27,984 nucleotides of DNA, taken from IMG/VR virus record IMGVR_UViG_3300021375_000124, positions 1 through 27,984 of that record; one strand, given 5' to 3'. The notes beneath the pieces were generated by a model. It was not told the origin of the DNA. It ran no database searches and was given only the letters and a program-made list of their open reading frames with translations. Both the position numbers and the translations under genes were made by a program. How positions within the stretch are numbered: position 1 is the first letter of the stretch; every line of letters begins with the position of its first letter. Shown piece by piece: positions 22,982 to 27,984 of this stretch. This stretch comes from a virus.

Positions 22982-25900
22982 TTATGCGTTCTCCAGTGTT
23001 TCTATTCGGGTTGTTAAGTCTGTAATGGTTGTAGCCTGTGCTTCTATTAATGCTTGTTGTTCTTGCATGGCTTTAACTAAATGTGCAACTATACCAGTGG
23101 TATCCACAGCCATATCTTTTTGACCATCTGTTCCTGTAGCCACATTACCTTCTGTAATAACTTCTGCAACTTCTTGTGCAATAAAACCAGTTTTTGTGTT
23201 TGTGCTAAAATTTTCTGAAGCTAAAAAGTTATATGTTCTAGGTGTTAATCCATTTATTAACGCTAAAGACCCATCAGGAATATCATTAATGTTTTCTTTT
23301 AAATCTCTGTCTGAAACAGCAGAGCCTTCAAAATAATAATTACCATTTGAACGCACTACATAAAATTGTGCAGTACTTGTGTTATCACAATAAATATGAT
23401 TTGTAGAAGTTGACCCTGTTATATATAAACCCATCTTTCCACTTGCACCGCCAATTAATTGCAAAACATCTCCACCAGTGCCAGATATTACTGCTCGGCT
23501 GCTTCTTGAATTAGAAGTAGTACCCACAAGCATATTTCCAGTCTCACTAATCCTTACACGTTCTGAGTTATTTGTACCAAATCTTAATGGTTCATTGTCA
23601 CTTACCCATAAAAAACCACCACCTGTATTGCCCTCAACATAATAGCCAGAACTTGCTCGTACTGCACCTGTAACATCTAATGGGTGTGCAGGACTTGTAG
23701 TATTAATACCAACTCTATTATTTGTAGCATCTATATAAAGTGTATCAGTATCAAAATAGAAATCACCTGCTGCAATCTTAGCAGGTGTTACAGTATTCGC
23801 AGCCGGTTCGTTAATTGTTGTCTGCGTATGTGTAATAGCTTCTACAGCTACACCAGTTGCAGGGGCTGTAGAGAATGTTAAGGTAGTTCCAGAGATACTA
23901 TAGTTAGCTTTGCTCTGATAAACTCCATCAAAGTATACTTGAACGTTGTTCTCACTTACAGGAGCTACAGACAGTGTTAAGGTTGTATCACTGTTGTCAC
24001 CTGTCATAGTGTCAACAATCATATTAGAACCACTAATGCTGCTTCGTGCATGGTAGACTGTAACGACTCTTGTATTAGCCGGAGCTGTAGAGAACGTTAA
24101 AGTTGTACCTGAAACACTGTAGCTATCGTGTGCTTGGAAAACACCATCAATAAACACAAGTAAATTGTTTTCACTTGTAGGTGCTGAAGTCAGTGTAAAG
24201 TCTACAGTTGAACCATCACCTGCAAAGATTTGAGGTTCAATAGCTGAACCACCACCACCTGAACCTGCAATAGCACCCCAAGCACCATCAGCATAACCTT
24301 CAAACTGAGCATCTTCAGAGTTATATCTAAAGTAACCGTTAGCACCTGTAGGTCTTTGAGCTGTTGTACCACTTGGTACGTGTATAGCATCTGTAGCACT
24401 ACCAACGTCTAATGAAACATCTGGAGAAGCATTTAGAATACCTACACGATTATTAGTTGAATCAACTTTTAAAGTGCTTGTATCGACTGTAAGGTCTCCA
24501 GAGACTGTCAAAGAACCTAAAGTACCTACAGAAGTTATTTGTGTTTGAGCAGCATCTACAGATAATGTATCAGTGCTTAATGTTAAACCTGTTCCTGCAG
24601 TCAATAAAGTTTTAGAAACTGCAATAGACCCTGCAAGTTGTGCATTGGTTATAGTTCCTGTTAAAGAACTTGTCGGGTAATTCGTTGCATCAGTAAGGTC
24701 AAAAGCTGGTGTAGCATCTGAAGCACCTAGTGCTAAACTTACACCACCGTATGAAACTGTAGAGTTTGAAAGTTTATCATTAGCAATACTTCCTGCTAAC
24801 ATAGCGTTGTCTACTGCACCAGCAGCAATCGTTGCAACACCACCACCTGTCATAGTAATATCACCAGATACTACATTGTCAATCCAATTTGAAGAAGTAG
24901 CTTCATAAAATAATAAAGCACCATCAGAAGGCGATGTAATGTTAGTATCGTTTAACTCAGCTAATGTATCTTCTGTTAAGATTTGTGCATCGACATAAGC
25001 TTTAATAGACTGCTGGGTAGCTAATTGTGTAGCTGAATCAGAAGACATATCATCTTCATCTAATATTGCAGTACCTGAAACACCTGTATTGATTACAGGA
25101 CTTGTAAGTGTTTTGTTTGTTAAGGTTTGAGAGCCTGTCAGTGTAGCAACTGTAGAGTCTATATTAACTGTTACAGTGTTACCTGAACCTACTGTATCTA
25201 AACCTGTTCCACCAGCAATTGTGAGAGTCTCTGAGTCGAGGTCAATTGAAAGTGCACCTCCGCTATCTCCTTGAAAATCTAAGTCCTGTGCAGTCACCTG
25301 AGAGTCTACATAAGCCTTTACAGATTGCTGTGTCGGTATAAGTGTTGCAGAGTCTGAAGACATATCGTCTTCGTCTACAAAAGCTGTGGCAGTTATCGTG
25401 CCATCGTTAAGGCTACCAAAAGTTAAATCTGTTATGGTTGTTGCAGCTATTGTGCCACCTTCAACCTTGTCACCACTAATTTGATTATCAGCAAGTGTTA
25501 GAGTACCTGCAGAGACATCTAAAGTTTTTGAAGCTCCTACAGTTATGTCAGATGTAGCAATGGTTGTACCATCTATTGTACCACCGTTGATGTCTGTTGT
25601 AGTCAATACAGAACTTGCAAGTGTTACAATACCTGTAGAGTCTGCTATTGAACCTGCTGAAGTTCCGTCTTTAGCTTTAATGTTTGTGACTTCAATGTTA
25701 GTTGTGTCTACAGTTGTAGCATTAACGTTAGTAACGTTACCAGTTGTTGAAGTTAATGTAGTAACTGTTGTAGCAGCTATTGTACCACCTTCAACTTTAT
25801 CACCTGAGATTTGGTCGTCTGCTAAAGTTAGTGTACCTGATGAAACGTCTAAAGTTTTACCAGAACCTACAGTAATATCTGAGGTTGCTATGGTAGCTCC

Positions 25901-26524
25901 ATCAATTGTACCACCGTTAATGTCTGCTGTATCAGCTACTAAGCTGTCAATGTTGGCAGTACCATCTATGTAAAGGTCTTGCCATTCTTTTGTAGCACTA
26001 CCTAAATCGTAAGTGCCATCTGTGTTTGGTATAATGTCTGAATCAATCTCTGCAGCTAAGTTAATGCTGTCAGTGTCTGCATCACCAAATGTAAGGTTAC
26101 CGGAGATAGTGGCGTTACCTGTAACTGTAAGATTACCACCAACTGCTACATTACCTGTAGTAGTGATAGAATCTATATAAGCATCTTTAAAGTATAATGA
26201 GCTTGTACCTAAATCAACATCACTGTCTGTAACAGGTACAATAGCACCATCGGCTATGTATAGCTGTTGTACAGGTGATGAAGATACTTCTACATAAAAC
26301 TCAATGTAGTTATTTGTTGTATCAATTAAAACCTTATTGTTCGGAGAAGTTTCTCCTGCATCTCCAATCAACCCTATAACAGGTCCTTCGGCTGTTGTGC
26401 CATCGTGTTTGTGCCCTGTAGAGTTGTGAAAAGCGTTTACAAGTTGGTTAAATTCGTTATTAAATAAAGCAGCAGTGATTGTATCACCGTCTGCAAACGA
26501 ACTTTGTCTAGTGTAACTTGCCAT
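22982..26524 (-). CDS. Tail fibre with C-terminal S74 intramolecular chaperone
   Basis: An 1180-residue fibre for host recognition. The N-terminus contains the GHKHDGT motif (residues 37-43) that I associate with the virion-attachment part of marine phage fibres. The shaft is made of beta repeats rich in Thr/Ser/Asp, including an internal duplication of about 57 residues, a doubled SxKAYVD unit, and two tandem modules ending in SGTTLTFSTAPA (about residues 765-900). The C-terminal 110 residues are a peptidase S74 chaperone: SDRDLKENI supplies S1071 and K1076, the Ser-Lys dyad that cuts itself off after trimer folding, followed by GFIAQEV and a coiled coil. GGAGA lies about eight bases upstream of ATG. 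Receptor specificity cannot be read. Confidence 0.92.
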   Translation of the reverse strand: MASYTRQSSFADGDTITAALFNNEFNQLVNAFHNSTGHKHDGTTAEGPVIGLIGDAGETSPNNKVLIDTTNNYIEFYVEVSSSPVQQLYIADGAIVPVTDSDVDLGTSSLYFKDAYIDSITTTGNVAVGGNLTVTGNATISGNLTFGDADTDSINLAAEIDSDIIPNTDGTYDLGSATKEWQDLYIDGTANIDSLVADTADINGGTIDGATIATSDITVGSGKTLDVSSGTLTLADDQISGDKVEGGTIAATTVTTLTSTTGNVTNVNATTVDTTNIEVTNIKAKDGTSAGSIADSTGIVTLASSVLTTTDINGGTIDGTTIATSDITVGASKTLDVSAGTLTLADNQISGDKVEGGTIAATTITDLTFGSLNDGTITATAFVDEDDMSSDSATLIPTQQSVKAYVDSQVTAQDLDFQGDSGGALSIDLDSETLTIAGGTGLDTVGSGNTVTVNIDSTVATLTGSQTLTNKTLTSPVINTGVSGTAILDEDDMSSDSATQLATQQSIKAYVDAQILTEDTLAELNDTNITSPSDGALLFYEATSSNWIDNVVSGDITMTGGGVATIAAGAVDNAMLAGSIANDKLSNSTVSYGGVSLALGASDATPAFDLTDATNYPTSSLTGTITNAQLAGSIAVSKTLLTAGTGLTLSTDTLSVDAAQTQITSVGTLGSLTVSGDLTVDTSTLKVDSTNNRVGILNASPDVSLDVGSATDAIHVPSGTTAQRPTGANGYFRYNSEDAQFEGYADGAWGAIAGSGGGGSAIEPQIFAGDGSTVDFTLTSAPTSENNLLVFIDGVFQAHDSYSVSGTTLTFSTAPANTRVVTVYHARSSISGSNMIVDTMTGDNSDTTLTLSVAPVSENNVQVYFDGVYQSKANYSISGTTLTFSTAPATGVAVEAITHTQTTINEPAANTVTPAKIAAGDFYFDTDTLYIDATNNRVGINTTSPAHPLDVTGAVRASSGYYVEGNTGGGFLWVSDNEPLRFGTNNSERVRISETGNMLVGTTSNSRSSRAVISGTGGDVLQLIGGASGKMGLYITGSTSTNHIYCDNTSTAQFYVVRSNGNYYFEGSAVSDRDLKENINDIPDGSLALINGLTPRTYNFLASENFSTNTKTGFIAQEVAEVITEGNVATGTDGQKDMAVDTTGIVAHLVKAMQEQQALIEAQATTITDLTTRIETLENA
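23820..24235 (-). repeat. Two tandem beta-module repeats in the tail fibre
   Basis: Two consecutive stretches of about 65 residues share the pattern [TV]-L-x-x-A-P-x-S-E-N-N-[LV]-x-V, then DGV[FY]Q, then Y-S-[VI]-S-G-T-T-L-T-F-S-T-A-P-A. Both are in frame inside the 1180-residue fibre. Boundaries are approximate. They are likely paired beta-sandwich modules arising by duplication. Confidence 0.75.
25431..25600 (-). repeat. Internal direct repeat of the fibre gene, copy 2
   Basis: About 170 bases encoding the unit GTIDGTTIATSDITVG, then KTLDVSAGTLTLA and ISGDKVEGGTIAATT. It matches the segment at 25761-25930 with scattered, mostly third-position differences, offset by 330 bases. In the direction of the gene this is the second copy. 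Confidence 0.8.
25761..25930 (-). repeat. Internal direct repeat of the fibre gene, copy 1
   Basis: First copy in gene order of the duplicated shaft unit (GTIDGATIATSDITVG, then KTLDVSSGTLTLA and ISGDKVEGGTIAATT). Divergence from the other copy is mostly synonymous, which points to an old duplication held by selection, or to occasional recombination between copies. Confidence 0.8.
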
Positions 26525-26549
26525 TATTTATTCTCCGTGTGTTTTGTTT

Positions 26550-26846
26550 TTAGGAATTATCTGTGATATAAGTTTTTCCTGTAGTAACTGCTGTTGTATA
26601 GCTAGACTTATCTGCTGAGTCACCTGCTACATCTGGTTCTGTGTAAGCCAAGATAAGTTCGATGTGGTCAACGTTACGTTGTACGGTTTCATTTATCTCT
26701 GCTTGAGTCCATGTAGAAGCTACTACATTTCCTTCTATGTCATTAGATGCTCCTGCATATATTGAATTAGCACCTTGAGTGTTAATGTCATTAATAAGCG
26801 TTACGCTATCGGTTGCTGCTGTTAGTACTTCTGATACTGTTGTCAT
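26550..26846 (-). CDS. Small protein between two fibre genes, unknown function
   Basis: A 98-residue protein, not recognised. It is Thr/Ser/Ala/Asp-rich (SEVLTAATDSVTLINDINT) with one aromatic helix (STWTQAEINETVQRNVDHIE), and no signal peptide, membrane segment or S74 domain. An AGGAG site is placed ideally before ATG, and it starts one base after the upstream fibre's stop. Being sandwiched between two fibres suggests an adaptor, fibre accessory or assembly protein. Confidence 0.78.
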   Translation of the reverse strand: MTTVSEVLTAATDSVTLINDINTQGANSIYAGASNDIEGNVVASTWTQAEINETVQRNVDHIELILAYTEPDVAGDSADKSSYTTAVTTGKTYITDNS

Positions 26847-26847
26847 T

Positions 26848-27984
26848 TTATTCTCCTAGTTGTGATTTAAGTGTTTCAACTTCTGCTGAAAGTTCTTGTA
26901 TAGCTTTTACAAGCATTGGTACTAAAGCACCATCTGCTACATTTTGAACACCATCGGGAGACTCTCTCCAAATAGAATGTCCTTCTTTTATTTCAGGATG
27001 TGCATCTATTGCTGTTTTTACTTCCTGTGCTATAAAACCATGATTGGTTTGTTTAACTTGACCTTGTACTGGTTCTTCTGAATCAGCATCATAATAGTTT
27101 ACAAATTCCTCAGATATATCTTTTTTAGATTTCCAATTATAGGTTATAGGTCTTAAATCGTTAATAAAAGAAAGTCCTGCTGTTGAGTCTTGAATGTTTT
27201 CTTTAAGTCTTTCATCAGAATGAGCAGACCAAGAAGTTGTACTTCCATTAAGTGCAATATGAACTCCATTACCACTAATACCTATTGTTGCTGTTGATGC
27301 TCCTTGTCCTAAAGCATAACGACCATAGACACCCTCATTACTAACCGTAGCTGATGAAGTTCTAGCATAAGCTCCTACAACAGTATTATCAGAGCCTGTT
27401 GTTACAGCATTTTGATAATGACCTGCTTGAAAGCCTAAGAAAGTATTAGTACCTCCTGATGTTACATTGCCCCCTGCTTCATAACCTATAAAGGTATTTT
27501 CAGTACCAGTATTTGAAGTTCCTGCATTATAACCTACAGCAGTATTAGCATTAGTTGTAGTATTGTATGCTAAAGCATTTGTACCCAAAGCAGTATTATA
27601 AGTTCCTGTGGTGTTTCTTGTTAAAGATAGATAACCCAGTGCTGTGTTGAAATTTGCGGTAGTGTTAGCATCAAGAGAACCATTACCAATTCCTGTATTA
27701 CCATATCCTGTGGTGTTTGCATACATTGCATTATTGCCTACTCCTACATTAGAATAACCAGTTGTGTTCAATATCATCGCATAACGACCAATTCCTACAT
27801 TTTGTGCACCTGTTGTAGAAGCATCTAAAGCTGCATACCCTATCGCAACATTGTGACCACCAGTTGTGCAACTTCTACCAGCAGAAGAACCAAGAGCAAC
27901 ATTTTGTGTTCCTGTAGTGTTTGCAGTTAAAGCAGAAGCTCCAACTGCTGTATTGTGGTTTGCTGTGGTGTTTGCTGATAAAGC
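26848..27984 (-). CDS. Repeat fibre with S74 chaperone (5' end outside window)
   Basis: The frame is open to the right edge, so at least 378 residues are visible and the true start is outside; the internal ATG at 27777 is just a methionine in a repeat. The visible N-terminal part is about eleven 17-residue repeats with consensus A-L-x-x-N-T-T-G-x-x-N-T-A-[LI]-G, expected to form a trimeric beta shaft. The last 123 residues are an S74 chaperone: HSDERLKENI gives the Ser-Lys dyad (Ser codon at 27217-27219), followed by TYNWKSKKD, GFIAQEV and a terminal coiled coil. It is a second fibre, or a fibre-tip or head-decoration protein, separate from the 1180-residue fibre. Confidence 0.88.
   Translation of the reverse strand, partial: ALSANTTANHNTAVGASALTANTTGTQNVALGSSAGRSCTTGGHNVAIGYAALDASTTGAQNVGIGRYAMILNTTGYSNVGVGNNAMYANTTGYGNTGIGNGSLDANTTANFNTALGYLSLTRNTTGTYNTALGTNALAYNTTTNANTAVGYNAGTSNTGTENTFIGYEAGGNVTSGGTNTFLGFQAGHYQNAVTTGSDNTVVGAYARTSSATVSNEGVYGRYALGQGASTATIGISGNGVHIALNGSTTSWSAHSDERLKENIQDSTAGLSFINDLRPITYNWKSKKDISEEFVNYYDADSEEPVQGQVKQTNHGFIAQEVKTAIDAHPEIKEGHSIWRESPDGVQNVADGALVPMLVKAIQELSAEVETLKSQLGE
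27368..27984 (-). repeat. Tandem 51-nt (17-residue) coding repeats
   Basis: About eleven in-frame units with period 51 bases encode NTTGxxNTAxG-type motifs. Units are diverged at DNA level but regular in spacing, becoming looser toward the S74 domain. The array runs off the window. It is a protein shaft and not a CRISPR array: there are no unique spacers. Confidence 0.85.

Noticed and set aside
25545-25973. A 142-codon + strand frame of Val/Ser/Pro repeats.
   Set aside because: It is the mirror of the Thr/Ser/Asp repeats of the tail fibre on the other strand; repeat DNA keeps a second frame open by chance.
27368-27984. Regular 51-base tandem repeats that could suggest a CRISPR array.
   Set aside because: Units are in-frame coding repeats of a beta shaft with no conserved direct repeat plus unique spacer structure.
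1-27984. tRNA genes, integrase, attachment site, insertion sequence or anti-CRISPR-like island.
   Set aside because: I looked for cloverleaf-type sequences, recombinase motifs and IS-like terminal repeats and saw none I could support; nearly all DNA is accounted for by tightly packed genes. A tRNA scan was not possible.

Overview
This looks like a piece of a lytic, T7-like (podovirus-type) phage genome from a low-GC, marine-type host. I infer a SAR11-like or other streamlined marine bacterium from the AT-rich composition, the T7-like replication genes, the long fibres with S74 chaperones, and 'KGG' motifs of the kind I associate with pelagic phages. The host cannot be fixed from this window. 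Terminase, portal, capsid, RNA polymerase and integrase are not here. Both ends cut a gene: a primase/helicase on the left and a fibre on the right.

Positions 1-7880 (+ strand) hold a tightly packed replication and nucleotide module. In order it contains the C-terminal half of a gp4-like helicase, a family A DNA polymerase, three consecutive PD-(D/E)XK nucleases (one resolvase-like, one Cas4/RecB-like with a cysteine cluster, one T7 endonuclease I) with a short unknown gene between the last two, a DUF3310-like gene, the class I ribonucleotide reductase subunits nrdA and nrdB, and small genes between and after them. Starts and stops mostly overlap by 1-20 nt, as expected of one operon.

Positions 7881-27984 (- strand, read right to left) hold a late module. 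It begins with a 51-nt-repeat fibre carrying an S74 chaperone, then a small protein, a 1180-residue tail fibre with a second S74 chaperone, and a small membrane/coiled-coil protein. A block of large ejection or internal virion proteins follows (726, 329, 200, 627 and 1540 residues), and then a lysis block of T4-type lysozyme, a 3-TM holin and a one-TM coiled-coil protein. The two modules converge at 7880/7881 with no spacer.

The most unusual part is the end of the late operon (7881-10856). It encodes CsgF, CsgG, a secreted protein with curlin-like repeats, and a FecR-domain exported protein whose last residues also look curlin-like. This is a near-complete curli-type secretion cassette with its own candidate substrate, and it lies directly behind the lysis genes. 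Because it would be made late, I suggest it remodels or pierces the outer membrane, possibly standing in for the spanin that I cannot find, or displays an amyloid-like protein on infected cells. The genes are clear; the role is inference.
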